A DNA stretch of 64,000 nt from Massilia putida (GCF_001941825.1 NZ_CP019038.1:2046001-2110000), one strand, 5' to 3'. Positions 24,863-34,266 are shown, counted from the stretch's first letter. Notes: generated by a model not told the origin, from the sequence alone. Made by a program: numbers and translations.

Positions 24863-26197
24863 ATGTCGATGGAATGGGAACGCCTGGTGTCGACGATGCG
24901 CCTGGGCCGCGAGGATGACCGGGGCGACGGCGGCAGCCGTACGGAGTACATGCGCGATTGGGACCGGCTCGTGTATTCGAGCGCGTTCCGGCGCCTGCAG
25001 GACAAGACGCAAGTGTTTCCGCTGTCGGACAGCGATTACGTGCGCACGCGCCTCACGCACAGCATCGAGGTGTCGTCGGTCGGCCGCTCGCTGGGCATGC
25101 TGTGCGGCGAATTCATCAAGGAACGCGTGCCGGCATTGTCGATGGCGCCGCAGGACTTCGGCAGCATCGTCGCCGCCGCCTGTCTCGCCCACGACATCGG
25201 CAACCCGCCGTTCGGCCATTCCGGCGAAGCCGCGATCCAGTCATGGTTCGCCGAGCATGCAGACCGCTGGCTCGCCGGCCTCGCCGAACGCGAGCGCCAG
25301 GACTTCCTGCGCTTCGAGGGCAATGCCCAGGGCTTCCGCCTCGTCACGCGGCTGCAGAACGCCGTCGACAACGGCGGCTTCCAGCTGACCTATGCCGTGC
25401 TGGCCGCGTTCATGAAATACCCGCGCGCATCCGACCTGCCGCGGGCGAAGGACAAGATCAGCGAAAAGAAATTCGGCTATTTCGCGGACGATGCCGCGAC
25501 GGCCGAGCGCGTCGCCAGCCAGGTCGGGCTCGTGCGCAAGGGACCGGGCGCATGGGCACGCCATCCGCTCGCGTTCGTGATGGAGGCGGCGGACGACATC
25601 TGCTATGGCATCGTCGACCTGGAAGATGGCCACCGCCTCGGCCGCGTCTCGTTCGACGAAGCGCGCGGCCTGCTGTGGCCCATCGCCTTTCCGGGTGGCG
25701 CGACCGAGAGTCCGTCTTACCGGCAATTGGCCGACGACACGGGCCGCGTGGAGTACCTCCGTGCCCGCGCCATCGGCCATCTCGTGGCGGCCGCGCTGGA
25801 CGTGTTCCGCGCGCACTACGATGCCATCATGGACGGCCGCTTCGAACAAGACCTCGTCAGCGCGTCGCGCTTCGCGCCCGAGCTCGCGGCGATCGCCACG
25901 CTGTCGCGCGAACGCATCTATGCCACGCCGTCGGTGCTGCAGATCGAGGCCGCCGGCTTCGACATCCTCGGCGGCCTGCTGGGCAAGATCGTCCCGGCAC
26001 TCGTCAAGCCGGAACCGGACCGCACGCCAGCGGACCGCAAGATCGCGCAAATCATTCCCCAGCAATTCAGCCGCGGCACGACACCGTACGAGCGCCTGCT
26101 CGGCGCGACCGACTATATTTCCGGGATGACGGACAGTTTTGCGTTGAAGCTGTTCCGGCGCCTGCACGGCATCGAGTTGCCGGGCACGATCGTCTAG
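24863..26197 (+). CDS. dgt: deoxyguanosinetriphosphate triphosphohydrolase-like protein
   Basis: A 444-residue HD-superfamily enzyme that hydrolyses dNTPs to deoxynucleosides and triphosphate. The metal-binding HD motif is in AAACLAHDIGNPPFGHSGE, with the preceding His in TRLTHSIEVSSVGRSL and the later Asp in MEAADDICYGIVDLED. RDWDRLVYSSAFRRLQDKTQ is the family N-terminal signature. Cytoplasmic. Possible roles are nucleotide-pool control and limiting phage replication; the context does not decide. Confidence 0.9.
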   Translation: MSMEWERLVSTMRLGREDDRGDGGSRTEYMRDWDRLVYSSAFRRLQDKTQVFPLSDSDYVRTRLTHSIEVSSVGRSLGMLCGEFIKERVPALSMAPQDFGSIVAAACLAHDIGNPPFGHSGEAAIQSWFAEHADRWLAGLAERERQDFLRFEGNAQGFRLVTRLQNAVDNGGFQLTYAVLAAFMKYPRASDLPRAKDKISEKKFGYFADDAATAERVASQVGLVRKGPGAWARHPLAFVMEAADDICYGIVDLEDGHRLGRVSFDEARGLLWPIAFPGGATESPSYRQLADDTGRVEYLRARAIGHLVAAALDVFRAHYDAIMDGRFEQDLVSASRFAPELAAIATLSRERIYATPSVLQIEAAGFDILGGLLGKIVPALVKPEPDRTPADRKIAQIIPQQFSRGTTPYERLLGATDYISGMTDSFALKLFRRLHGIELPGTIV

Positions 26198-26212
26198 GCG
26201 CGCCGCGCGCAG

Positions 26213-26800
26213 CTAGCGGGCGGCGCCATCGAGCACGCGCCGCACCTGGCGTGCCCGCTCCTCCACACTGCCGTGCACGACGGTGTACGGGATGCCGCGC
26301 GCGTCGAGGTCCTGTACGACCAGTTGCTGGATGCGTCCGCGCCAGGCCTCGTTTTCGCGCACGTCCTGTTCCTCGTACGGAATGTCGTCGGCGCATACGA
26401 ACGTGTGGGCATAGCGTGCGCGGCAATCGTCGGCGCAGCGCAGCAGTTCGGCAGGCGGCGGATCGCCGACCTGGTGGAACTCGATGCCCAGCAGCAGTGT
26501 CGTCAATGCATTCGTGTCGACGAACAACCAGCGCCGCGCCTGCGCCATGGCCTTGTCCTCGGCCGCGCGGTGCTTGACGGCGATCTCGACATAATCGTCC
26601 GGTCCCAGCCGGCCGTGCTTTTCTTCCCAGATGAAGCGGCCGATCTCGGGCACGGCGACGGTGTGGTAGACGTGCGCCAGATAGTTGGACAACGTCGATT
26701 TGCCGGTCGACTCCGCGCCGACGAAGACGACCCGCTGCACATCGTTCGCTGCCTTGCCGTTCGCTGCCTTGTCGTTCGCTGCCTTGTCCTGCTCCGCCAT
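26213..26800 (-). CDS. NadR-like AAA family ATPase/kinase
   Basis: A 195-residue P-loop protein resembling the ribosylnicotinamide-kinase half of NadR. The Walker A motif is VGAESTGKSTL, and the VPEIGRFIWEE and FVDTNALTT segments follow in the NadR order. It may phosphorylate nicotinamide riboside. The first 19 residues contain a KAAN repeat encoded by three 15-base DNA repeats (26743-26787), so the true start could be nearer the P-loop. Convergent with dgt. Confidence 0.75.
   Translation of the reverse strand: MAEQDKAANDKAANGKAANDVQRVVFVGAESTGKSTLSNYLAHVYHTVAVPEIGRFIWEEKHGRLGPDDYVEIAVKHRAAEDKAMAQARRWLFVDTNALTTLLLGIEFHQVGDPPPAELLRCADDCRARYAHTFVCADDIPYEEQDVRENEAWRGRIQQLVVQDLDARGIPYTVVHGSVEERARQVRRVLDGAAR
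26743..26787. repeat. three 15-base tandem repeats in the NadR-like N-terminus
   Basis: CGTTCGCTGCCTTGC, then twice CGTTCGCTGCCTTGT, in direct succession. On the coding (minus) strand they give AAND/AANG-type five-residue units. The repeats keep frame and may vary in number between strains. Confidence 0.85.
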
Positions 26801-26927
26801 GTTCCCGCCTGCCAGTCATGCTGAAGAGCGCAATCGTAGCCCAGAGCATGTGTACTCACAACCCGCCGGCGTTGGCGCGGCGCGTCCTGCCCGTTAAGAT
26901 GTCGACATCCCACCCCGAACGGACGAC

Positions 26928-27470
26928 ATGACAGAGCCTCTTCTTGCCGGCGACTATCTGCTTCGCCCCCTGGTCCCGACCGATGCCCCGGCGATGGCGG
27001 CCGCCGTCCGTGAATCGATGGCGAGCCTGGTCCAGTGGATGCCCTGGGCCCACGCCGCCTACGACGAGGCCGATGCACTGGCCTGGATCGCGGCCTGCGC
27101 CACCGCACGTGCGCACGCCACCGCGCACGAGTTCGGCATTTTCGACCGGGACGGCCAGCACTACGTGGGCGCGGCCGGCCTGAACCAGTTCAATCGCGCC
27201 AACGGCTTCTGCAACCTCGGCTACTGGGTCCGCGCAGCGGCCCGGCGGCAGGGTGCGGGATTGGCGGCCATCCGCGCGCTGGCGCGCTTCGCCTTCGATG
27301 GCCTCGGCCAGACGCGCGTCGAGATCGTCGTGGCCGACGGCAACCTGTCCAGCCTCGCCCTCGCCCGCAAAGCCGGCGCCGTCCACGAATGCCTGGCGCG
27401 CAACCGGCTCAGTCTGCACGGACGGCCCGTCCCCGCACACGTCCTGTCGCTGGTGCCGGCGACGTCTTAA
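26928..27470 (+). CDS. GNAT acetyltransferase (RimJ/RimL type)
   Basis: A 180-residue N-acetyltransferase. The N-terminus LLAGDYLLRPLVPTDAPAM and the central NLGYWVRAAARRQGAG, which forms the acetyl-CoA binding loop, followed by RVEIVVADGNLSSLALARKAG, match RimJ/RimL-type enzymes acting on protein N-termini or small amines. Convergent with the radical SAM gene; the two stop codons share bases (TTAA at 27467-27470). Confidence 0.85.
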   Translation: MTEPLLAGDYLLRPLVPTDAPAMAAAVRESMASLVQWMPWAHAAYDEADALAWIAACATARAHATAHEFGIFDRDGQHYVGAAGLNQFNRANGFCNLGYWVRAAARRQGAGLAAIRALARFAFDGLGQTRVEIVVADGNLSSLALARKAGAVHECLARNRLSLHGRPVPAHVLSLVPATS

Positions 27471-28666
27471 AACAGATCCATCTGCGCCGCCGCCGCACTG
27501 GTCGGCTTGACGACCGATTTCGGTACCACCAGCGGACGCCGGAACTGCGACGGATCGCACGTGTTGAAACGGCTCATGCGGCCTTCGAGCCCAAGACGCT
27601 TGACGGCCTTCGTGAAGCGCTGGCGGATCAGGTCGGCCCAGATGCCTTCCCCGGTCATGCGCTTGCTGAAGTCGCTGTCGTAATCCTTGCCGCCGCGCAT
27701 GTCGCGGATGCGGTTCATCACGCGCTGGGCGCGGTCGGGGAAGTGGGCGTGCAGCCATTGCTGGAACAGCGGGTTCACTTCCCACGGCATGCGCAGCACC
27801 GTGTAGTGGGCGCCGACGGCGCCGGCGTCCTTCGCGGCTTCCAGGATGCGCTCGATTTCCGGTTCCGTGACGAACGGGATGATCGGCGCGACGCTCACGC
27901 TGACGGGGATGCCGGCTTCCGTCAGCGTGCGGATCGCGCGCAGGCGGCGGGCGGGCGCGGCCGCGCGCGGTTCGAGCGTGCGCGAGATCTCGCCGTCCAG
28001 CGTGGTCAGCGTGATGGCGGCGCAGGCCAGGCCCTTTTCGGCCATCGGCGCGATCAGGTCGATGTCGCGCTCGATCAGCGCCGACTTCGTGATCAGGCCG
28101 TACGGGTGCTGGCATTCGGACAGCACTTCCAGCACCTCTCGCGTGAGGCGGCGGTCGCGTTCGCAGGGTTGATACGCGTCCGTGTTGACGCCGATGGCGA
28201 TGTTTTCCGGGACATAGCCCGGACGCGCCAGCTCGCGCCGCAGCAGGTCGGCCGCGTTCACCTTGGCGAAGAGACGGCTTTCGAAGTCCAGGCCGGGCGA
28301 CAGCCCAAGATAGGCGTGCGTGGGCCGCGCGAAGCAGTAGATGCAGCCGTGCTCGCAGCCCCGGTACGGATTCAGCGAGACGCTGAACGGGATGTCCGGC
28401 GACGTGTTGCGGCTGAGGATCGACTTAGCGATCTCGTCCGTGACGATCGTCTTGAGGGGCGCCGGCGCCTCGTCCTTCGCGCCCGGCACGGTCCAGCCGT
28501 CGTCGAACCGCTCGCGGCCGTTCACTTCGTAGCGGCCTTGAATATTGGTGACGGCGCCACGACCTTTCAAAGGCCCGTTGATGGGCACGACCTCGGCGGA
28601 CTTTTGCGGGAACGGCAACACCACCTGGCTGACCGCCCGACTTGCGTTTGCTTTGACCCGATTCAC
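27467..28666 (-). CDS. PA0069-family radical SAM protein (SplB-related)
   Basis: A 399-residue radical SAM protein. The [4Fe-4S] ligands are the cysteines of RGCEHGCIYCFARPTHAY (Cys-x3-Cys-x2-Cys). LSPGLDFESRLFAKVNA and the GVNTDAYQPCERDRRLTR segment match the PA0069 family, related to spore photoproduct lyase. A perfect CTGT-N8-ACAG LexA box sits 16 bases upstream of the ATG, so it is probably induced by DNA damage. A DNA-repair role is plausible, but the substrate is unknown. Confidence 0.85.
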   Translation of the reverse strand: MNRVKANASRAVSQVVLPFPQKSAEVVPINGPLKGRGAVTNIQGRYEVNGRERFDDGWTVPGAKDEAPAPLKTIVTDEIAKSILSRNTSPDIPFSVSLNPYRGCEHGCIYCFARPTHAYLGLSPGLDFESRLFAKVNAADLLRRELARPGYVPENIAIGVNTDAYQPCERDRRLTREVLEVLSECQHPYGLITKSALIERDIDLIAPMAEKGLACAAITLTTLDGEISRTLEPRAAAPARRLRAIRTLTEAGIPVSVSVAPIIPFVTEPEIERILEAAKDAGAVGAHYTVLRMPWEVNPLFQQWLHAHFPDRAQRVMNRIRDMRGGKDYDSDFSKRMTGEGIWADLIRQRFTKAVKRLGLEGRMSRFNTCDPSQFRRPLVVPKSVVKPTSAAAAQMDLF

Positions 28667-28681
28667 ACGGCGCTCCTTAAG

Positions 28682-28701
28682 TACTGTATGTTTATACAGT
28701 A
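28682..28701 (-). promoter_or_regulatory. LexA (SOS) box upstream of the radical SAM gene
   Basis: TACTGTATGTTTATACAGTA contains CTGT and ACAG separated by eight AT-rich bases, a full match to the CTGT-N8-ACAG SOS operator. It is just upstream of the radical SAM start at 28666. It faces the end, not the start, of the DTW gene. Confidence 0.85.
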
Positions 28702-28714
28702 TAGTACGCCGATC

Positions 28715-29335
28715 TCAGGATGGGTTCAAGCGCGAAAAAAGAGCAGCTTGTTGTTGCACAAAACCGTCAAACGCCTGCAGCAGAGGCCGGTATCGGTCGG
28801 CGTCGCCTTCCAGCTGGGCCAGCGCCAGCGCGGCGGCTTCCAGGGTCGACAGCTGGTGCGACGCGTGCGCCTTGCGAATCCGATAAGCCGACACGGGCAC
28901 GTCATGCAGCGCCAGCCGTGGCAGTCCTTGCAGCTCGGGATTTACGTGGAGCATCTTGCGGCTCTTGCGCCAAGTGGCGTCGAGCACGACGAGCCGCAGC
29001 CGCTCCGGCTGCGACATCGACCCGCCATCGAGGACGGGTGGCGCCGAGCCCGGCGTCGACGGATACAGCAGCACCGGCACGCGCCCGTCCGCGTGCAGCA
29101 ACGCGCGCAAGCCGGACGCGTCAAACGCCTCGCCCACTTCCAGCCGGCTGCCGGACAAGCACAAGTGCAGCAGGCGCGCGCTGTTCTTGGCGTTGCGCAC
29201 CTCGAGCGGATGTTGCAGGATCAACAGGTCGGCGCGGCTGGACAGCGGCCGCACCCAGTGGCAGATGCAGGCGCTCTGCGCGCGCAGGCAGGCGGCGCAG
29301 GTGGCGCGCCGGGTGGGAGAAGATAAACCGGTCAT
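28715..29335 (-). CDS. DTW-domain tRNA-uridine aminocarboxypropyltransferase
   Basis: A 206-residue DTW-domain protein, the family that adds the acp group from SAM to uridine in tRNA variable or D loops (acp3U). Four N-terminal cysteines (CAACLRAQSACICHW) suggest a small metal site. The DTW-type motif is LVVLDATWRKSRKM, followed by RIRKAHASHQLSTLEA. It lies upstream of the radical SAM gene on the same strand but with its own stop before the LexA box. Confidence 0.85.
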   Translation of the reverse strand: MTGLSSPTRRATCAACLRAQSACICHWVRPLSSRADLLILQHPLEVRNAKNSARLLHLCLSGSRLEVGEAFDASGLRALLHADGRVPVLLYPSTPGSAPPVLDGGSMSQPERLRLVVLDATWRKSRKMLHVNPELQGLPRLALHDVPVSAYRIRKAHASHQLSTLEAAALALAQLEGDADRYRPLLQAFDGFVQQQAALFSRLNPS

Positions 29336-29365
29336 AGGCGGCGATTGTAGCGCCGCCCGGGAAGA

Positions 29366-29989
29366 TCACTGGCTGCCCATGCGCTGGCCGGCCTGCGGCG
29401 CGTCCGCAGAAGCGGCGTGCCCGTCGGGCGCGTCCGGCCGCAGGGTCTTGAGCGCGCGGCTCCACGCCACGACCTGGTCGAGCATGGTGTCCACGGATTG
29501 CTCGTGATGCTCGGCCGGGTTGAACGTCGTGTAATTCTCGAAGTCGGTGCGCAGCGACAGCATCACCTGCGCGCGCACGTCCGCGACCATCAATTCGCCC
29601 ATCACGAGGCGCAGGCTCTCGATGGCGCGCGCACCGCCCGCGCTGCCGTAGCCGACGAAGCCGGCGGCCTTGTTGTTCCATTCCTTGTACAGGAAGTCGA
29701 TCGCGTTCTTCAGCGCGCCCGACGGGCCGTGGTTGTACTCGGGCGTGACGAAGACGAATCCGTCGAAGCCGGCGATGGCGGCGGCCCACGCCTTCGTGTG
29801 CGGCTGCGCGTACATGCCCAGCGACGGGGGTACGGGCTCGTCCAGCAGCGGCAGGTTGAAATCCTGGATGTCGACCAGCTCGAACACGGCGTCCGCGCGC
29901 ATGCCGGCGATATCCAGCACCCAGCGCGCCACATCCAGTGCCTTGCGGCCGGGCCGGGTGCTCCCGACGATGATCCCGATCTTGATCAT
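29366..29989 (-). CDS. NADPH-dependent FMN reductase family protein
   Basis: A 207-residue flavodoxin-fold oxidoreductase. The FMN phosphate loop is IIVGSTRPGRKA and the isoalloxazine-contacting motif is FVTPEYNHGPSGALKNAIDF, as in azoreductase/ChrR-type enzymes. Expected to reduce quinones, chromate or azo dyes with NAD(P)H. The Asp/Ala-rich C-terminal tail after residue 185 is extra. It lies about 30 bases upstream of the DTW gene, so the two may be cotranscribed. Confidence 0.88.
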   Translation of the reverse strand: MIKIGIIVGSTRPGRKALDVARWVLDIAGMRADAVFELVDIQDFNLPLLDEPVPPSLGMYAQPHTKAWAAAIAGFDGFVFVTPEYNHGPSGALKNAIDFLYKEWNNKAAGFVGYGSAGGARAIESLRLVMGELMVADVRAQVMLSLRTDFENYTTFNPAEHHEQSVDTMLDQVVAWSRALKTLRPDAPDGHAASADAPQAGQRMGSQ

Positions 29990-30022
29990 GTTCTCCCCTC
30001 CTTCATGGTGATGTGAACGATT

Positions 30023-31399
30023 CTAGCGGGCGGGCGCCCAGCCGCCGCCCAGCGCACGATACAAGTCGACGTGGGCCTGCAGCCAGGCGGCGCGCAGCTG
30101 CAGGGCGCCGGTCTCGGCGCTGAAGGCGTTGCGCTGGGCATCCAGCTCTTCCAGGTAGGACGAATAGCCGTTGCGATAACGGTTGTGGGCGATGCGCAGC
30201 ACTTCGGCCGCCGCCACGCGGCGTGCCTCGGCCTGGTCCAGCTGTTCGCGCAGGCGCTGCACGGCCGTCAAGGCGTTGTCCGTGTCGGCGAACGCGTTGC
30301 GCACGGCCGCTTCGTACGCGAACACGGCGCGGTCGCGCAGCGATGCCGTGATCTCGGCCTGGGCCCGCAGACGGCCCCCGTCGAACAGCGGCGCCAGCAC
30401 GCTGCCGCCCACGCTCCACAACCTCGTCGGCGACGACAGCAGGTCCGGCAGGCTGGTCGCATAAGCGCCCAGCGACGCCGTCAGGCGCAGCGACGGCAGC
30501 ATCTGGTCGCGCGCGGCGGCGAGGTTCGCGTCGGCCGCGGCGACCGCGCGCTCGGCCGATGCGACGTCGGGCCGCCTGCGCAGCAATTCCGACGGCAGGC
30601 CGGGCTGGATCGCGGGCGCGTTCAGGCTGCCCAGCTCCGCGCCCCGGGCCACCGGTCCGGGATTGGCGCCGGCGAGGATGTCGAGGGCGTTCTCCTGCTG
30701 CGCGATCGCCCGTTCCAGCTGGGGCACGGCGGCGGCCGTCGCGCGGTACTCGGCCTCGGCCTGCGACAATTCCAGGCGCGAGCTGTAACCGACCTCGAAC
30801 TGGCGCCGCGCCAGTTCCAGCGAGCGCTGGCGCGACGCGAGCGTCGCGTGCGCGAGGGCCAGCTGGGCGTCGAGGCCGCGCAGGTTCAGGTAGCCGGACG
30901 CCGCGTTCGCCGCCACCGACAGCGCCGTCGCATCCGCCGCCGCCTGCTGGGCCGCGTAGTCGAGGCGCGCCGCTTCCGTCAGGCTGGCCGTGCGGCCGAA
31001 CGGATCGAGTTCGTAGGCGGCCTGGAACGCGCCCTGCATCGCCGTCGAATAGATCGGCGTGCCGAACGGCCCGATCACGCGCGCCCGCGTGGGTGTGAAG
31101 CCGACCGACAGGCTGGGCTCCTCGGCCGCATGCGCCACCTGGATGCGCGCCCGGTATTCGCGCAGCCGCGCCTGCGCCGTGCGCACGTCGTTGTTGCGTG
31201 TCAAGGCCTGGGCGACGAGACGGTCCAGCACGGGATCGCCGAACGCCCGCCACCAGTCGCGTTCGACCGGCGCGCCCGGTCCGACCCGGCCCCGCCACGT
31301 GGATGGCACGACGAGCGTCGTCTGCGGCGGCGGCTGCACGGGGATGCGGCAGCCGGCCAGCAGCGCCGCGCAGGCGCCCAGCATCAGGCGGCGCCTCAT
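30023..31399 (-). CDS. outer-membrane efflux lipoprotein (TolC/NodT type)
   Basis: A 458-residue outer-membrane channel of a tripartite drug-efflux pump. The signal peptide ends in the lipobox LLAGC (Cys17), so it is a lipoprotein. Two repeated TolC-type halves follow, seen as LVAQALTRNNDVRTAQARL and RPDVASAERAVAAADANL, with the periplasmic helical hairpins between. Its ATG overlaps the stop of the HlyD gene. It is the last gene of the MarR-EmrB-EmrA-OMF operon. Confidence 0.9.
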   Translation of the reverse strand: MRRRLMLGACAALLAGCRIPVQPPPQTTLVVPSTWRGRVGPGAPVERDWWRAFGDPVLDRLVAQALTRNNDVRTAQARLREYRARIQVAHAAEEPSLSVGFTPTRARVIGPFGTPIYSTAMQGAFQAAYELDPFGRTASLTEAARLDYAAQQAAADATALSVAANAASGYLNLRGLDAQLALAHATLASRQRSLELARRQFEVGYSSRLELSQAEAEYRATAAAVPQLERAIAQQENALDILAGANPGPVARGAELGSLNAPAIQPGLPSELLRRRPDVASAERAVAAADANLAAARDQMLPSLRLTASLGAYATSLPDLLSSPTRLWSVGGSVLAPLFDGGRLRAQAEITASLRDRAVFAYEAAVRNAFADTDNALTAVQRLREQLDQAEARRVAAAEVLRIAHNRYRNGYSSYLEELDAQRNAFSAETGALQLRAAWLQAHVDLYRALGGGWAPAR

Positions 31400-32514
31400 C
31401 GCGCCTGCCCCGGTCCCGGCGGTATGCGTCCGCCGGCCTTCGTGTCGATACTCGCCACCACCGACATCCCCGGCCGCAGCCGCGCGGCCAGTTCCTGGTT
31501 CGGGTCGATGCTGATGCGGACCGGGATCCGCTGCGCGATCTTGACGAAGTTGCCCGTCGCATTGTCCGGCACGATCACGGAGAACTCGGAACCGGTGGCG
31601 GGCGAGATCTGCTCGACGTGGCCGCGCAGCGTGGCGTGGTTGAGCGCGTCGACGGTGAACGTGACGGGCTGGCCGAGGCGCACGTCGGCCATCTGCGTTT
31701 CCTTCATGTTGGCGATGACCCACATCGTCTGCGGCACGAGCGCCGTCAGCTGGGCGCCCGCGTTGACGAACGCGCCCAGGCGCACGCCGACCTGCCCCAG
31801 CTGGCCGTCGCGCGGCGCCGTGATCCGCGTGTTGGACAGGTCGATCTCGGCCAGCCGCACGGCCGCCTCGGCGTTCGCGACGGCCGCTTCCAGCGAAGCG
31901 TGGTTGACCTCCACCGTGCGCAGGTTCTGGCGCGAAATTTCCAGCGCGGCGCGCGCCTGCTCGGCCGCGGCGACGGTCTGCGCGCGGGCGGCGCGGGCGG
32001 CGTCCCGTTCGCGCGCGGAGAGCGAGCCGTCGGCCGCCAGTTCTTCCACGCGGCGCAGGTCGGCGTTGGCGCGCTGGGCCTGCGCGGCGGCGTTGGCGAC
32101 GGCGGCCTGGTTCTGGGCGATGGTGGCGCTGGCCGTCTTGCGGCTCTGCTCGAAGTTGGCGAGCGCCGCGCGCTGCGTCGCGAGCTGGGCCTTCGCCTGG
32201 TCCAGGCGCTGCTGGTAGATGCGGTCGTCGATGCGCATCAGGAGCTGGCCCTGGCGCACCATCTGGTAATCCTGCACGTCGACCTCGACGACGTAGCCGG
32301 ACAGCTGCGGGCTGATGATCGTCACCTGCCCCCGCACGAGGGCGTTTTCCGTCGTCTGCAGCGCGCTGTGGAACGGCGGCAGGCGCCAGGCATACAGCAC
32401 GATCAGCACGCCGATCAGGGCGATGAGCGCAAACAGCACGCCGCTGGCGATGACGTTGCGGTTCGACTTCTGCTGCGTCGTGGTGGTCGTCGTGGTGGTT
32501 GTCGTTTCCGGCAT
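31396..32514 (-). CDS. HlyD/EmrA-type membrane fusion protein
   Basis: A 372-residue periplasmic adaptor joining the MFS pump to the outer-membrane channel. One transmembrane helix (about 22-42, VIASGVLFALIALIGVLIVLY) anchors it. The biotinyl-lipoyl halves (TIISPQLSGYVVEVDV and ITAPRDGQLGQVGVRLG) flank a long alpha-helical coiled coil. The N-terminus starts with a run of ten threonines after MPE, a likely slippage-prone tract. It starts 15 bases after the EmrB-type gene. Confidence 0.92.
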   Translation of the reverse strand: MPETTTTTTTTTTQQKSNRNVIASGVLFALIALIGVLIVLYAWRLPPFHSALQTTENALVRGQVTIISPQLSGYVVEVDVQDYQMVRQGQLLMRIDDRIYQQRLDQAKAQLATQRAALANFEQSRKTASATIAQNQAAVANAAAQAQRANADLRRVEELAADGSLSARERDAARAARAQTVAAAEQARAALEISRQNLRTVEVNHASLEAAVANAEAAVRLAEIDLSNTRITAPRDGQLGQVGVRLGAFVNAGAQLTALVPQTMWVIANMKETQMADVRLGQPVTFTVDALNHATLRGHVEQISPATGSEFSVIVPDNATGNFVKIAQRIPVRISIDPNQELAARLRPGMSVVASIDTKAGGRIPPGPGQAR

Positions 32515-32529
32515 GGCAGAGGGCTCGGG

Positions 32530-34266
32530 TCAGGTTGGGACGGCCGGCGTCGGCATGGGCGGACGCGGCGCCGTGCGGCGGTCGCCGGACGGCACGGCGA
32601 TCGGCGAATCGGTCGGATCGGGCGGCGCCGGGACCGGCGCCGGCGCCGGCGGTGGCGGCGACACGTATTTCAGCCACAGCGAGCGGCCGAAGATCCAGGC
32701 GGCCAGCAGGGTGGCGATGATGGCGATCAGCAGGAACACGTCGTTGTAGGCGAGGATGTTGGCTTCACGCGCCGCCGCCTGGCTCAGCACGGCGATGCCC
32801 TGGCGCGTGCGCGCGGCCGGGTCGGCGAGCACGCGCGCGTACGCGGCCCCGCCCTGCTGGATGCGCGCGGCGACGAGCGGATCGAGCGAACTCAAGTGCT
32901 CGGCCAGCACGGACGAATGGTATTTTTCGCGCATCACCTGGAACGTACCCAGCAGCGAGGAGCCGATCAGGCCGCCGAGGTTCTGCGTCAGGCCGAACAG
33001 CACGGAAAAGCTGATCAGGTTCGCGGGATTGGCGATCACGGCTCCGAGCAGGGTCAACAGCAGCGGCCCGAGGAACATCACGCCGCCGAACGCCAGCAAG
33101 CCCTGGCTCACGTACATCTGCGCGGGCCGCGTGACGTTGGTCGCGTTCGAATCGATCCACGCGCCCAGCGCCATGATCAGCAGTGACACGACCTGCGGCG
33201 CCATCAGGTGCGGCGGCCGGATGATCAGCACGGACACCGCGATCCCGAGGATGGTGGAAAGCAGGATGACGAGGAACAGCGTGTGCATCTCGTCGTTGTT
33301 CAAGCCGACGAGGCGCAGGAAGCCGACGGCGCCCACGCTCTGTTCCGACAGCACGACGCGCACGAGCATCAGCGCGATGGACAGGCGCACGATCATGCCG
33401 TTGGTCAGCCAGCGGATGTTCAGCAAGGGATTGTCGCGGTTGTGCTCGACGCAGATCGCGGCCAGCAGCAGCACGATGGACACGGCCAGCGCGATGCCCA
33501 CCCACGCATTCTCCGTCCACCACAGCACGCGGCCGAACGTCAGCGCCGCGCACAGCAGCGCCATGCCGGGCGCGAACAGGGAAAACGTGAGGAAGTCCGT
33601 GGGCCGGAACGCCTTGAAGCGGTCGCCCGGCGGCAGTTTCAGCCACAGCACGGCGGCCAGGGTGACCAGCGTCAGGCCCAGCTCGAACAGATACAGGCCG
33701 CGCCATTCCGCGAACTGCAGCAGGTTGCGCGAAAAAATATAGGCGATCGGCTGCGCCAGCTGCGCGATGCCGGTCGAGATCACGATCCCGCGCGGCCGCC
33801 ATTCCTTTTTAAACGCCTGCAAGGTGTAGTACAGGCCCAACGTGGACAGCGCCGCGCCCACCATGCCGTGGGCCGCGCGCACGGCGATGGCCGAGCCGAG
33901 GTCGCCCACGAACAGGTGGCCGAACGTGACGAGCGCGTACAACACGAGGAAGAACTCGGTGAATGCGCGCAGGCCGAATTGCTGGCGGAATTTCACCAGC
34001 AGCAAATTCATCGAGACATTGGTCATCACATAGGCCGTCGGCAGCCAGTTGGCCTCGGCCGAGAACACGCCGAGCGTGCCCTGCAGGTTGACGAGGTTGA
34101 CGGTGACGAGCGCGTTGCCCAGGCCGCCGGTCAGGGTCACCAGGGTGCCGATCAGGAAAAAGGCGATGCGCCGCGGCGTCGAGTGCTTGGGAAACGACGG
34201 ACCGCCCGGCATGGTGGGGCGTTCGTCCGGGTGCCACTGGCGCGGCGCGTAGTCGGCGTCGCTCAT
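32530..34266 (-). CDS. DHA2-family MFS multidrug transporter (EmrB-like)
   Basis: A 578-residue inner-membrane proton antiporter with about 14 helices. The first helix is FFLIGTLVTLTGGLGNALV, and ANWLPTAYVMTNVSMNLLLV fits the DHA2 pattern. The C-terminus is a long proline-rich cytoplasmic tail ([15 protein letters not shown]). The ATG overlaps the MarR stop by four bases. The pump probably exports hydrophobic drugs or uncouplers through the adjacent adaptor and channel. Confidence 0.92.
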   Translation of the reverse strand: MSDADYAPRQWHPDERPTMPGGPSFPKHSTPRRIAFFLIGTLVTLTGGLGNALVTVNLVNLQGTLGVFSAEANWLPTAYVMTNVSMNLLLVKFRQQFGLRAFTEFFLVLYALVTFGHLFVGDLGSAIAVRAAHGMVGAALSTLGLYYTLQAFKKEWRPRGIVISTGIAQLAQPIAYIFSRNLLQFAEWRGLYLFELGLTLVTLAAVLWLKLPPGDRFKAFRPTDFLTFSLFAPGMALLCAALTFGRVLWWTENAWVGIALAVSIVLLLAAICVEHNRDNPLLNIRWLTNGMIVRLSIALMLVRVVLSEQSVGAVGFLRLVGLNNDEMHTLFLVILLSTILGIAVSVLIIRPPHLMAPQVVSLLIMALGAWIDSNATNVTRPAQMYVSQGLLAFGGVMFLGPLLLTLLGAVIANPANLISFSVLFGLTQNLGGLIGSSLLGTFQVMREKYHSSVLAEHLSSLDPLVAARIQQGGAAYARVLADPAARTRQGIAVLSQAAAREANILAYNDVFLLIAIIATLLAAWIFGRSLWLKYVSPPPPAPAPVPAPPDPTDSPIAVPSGDRRTAPRPPMPTPAVPT

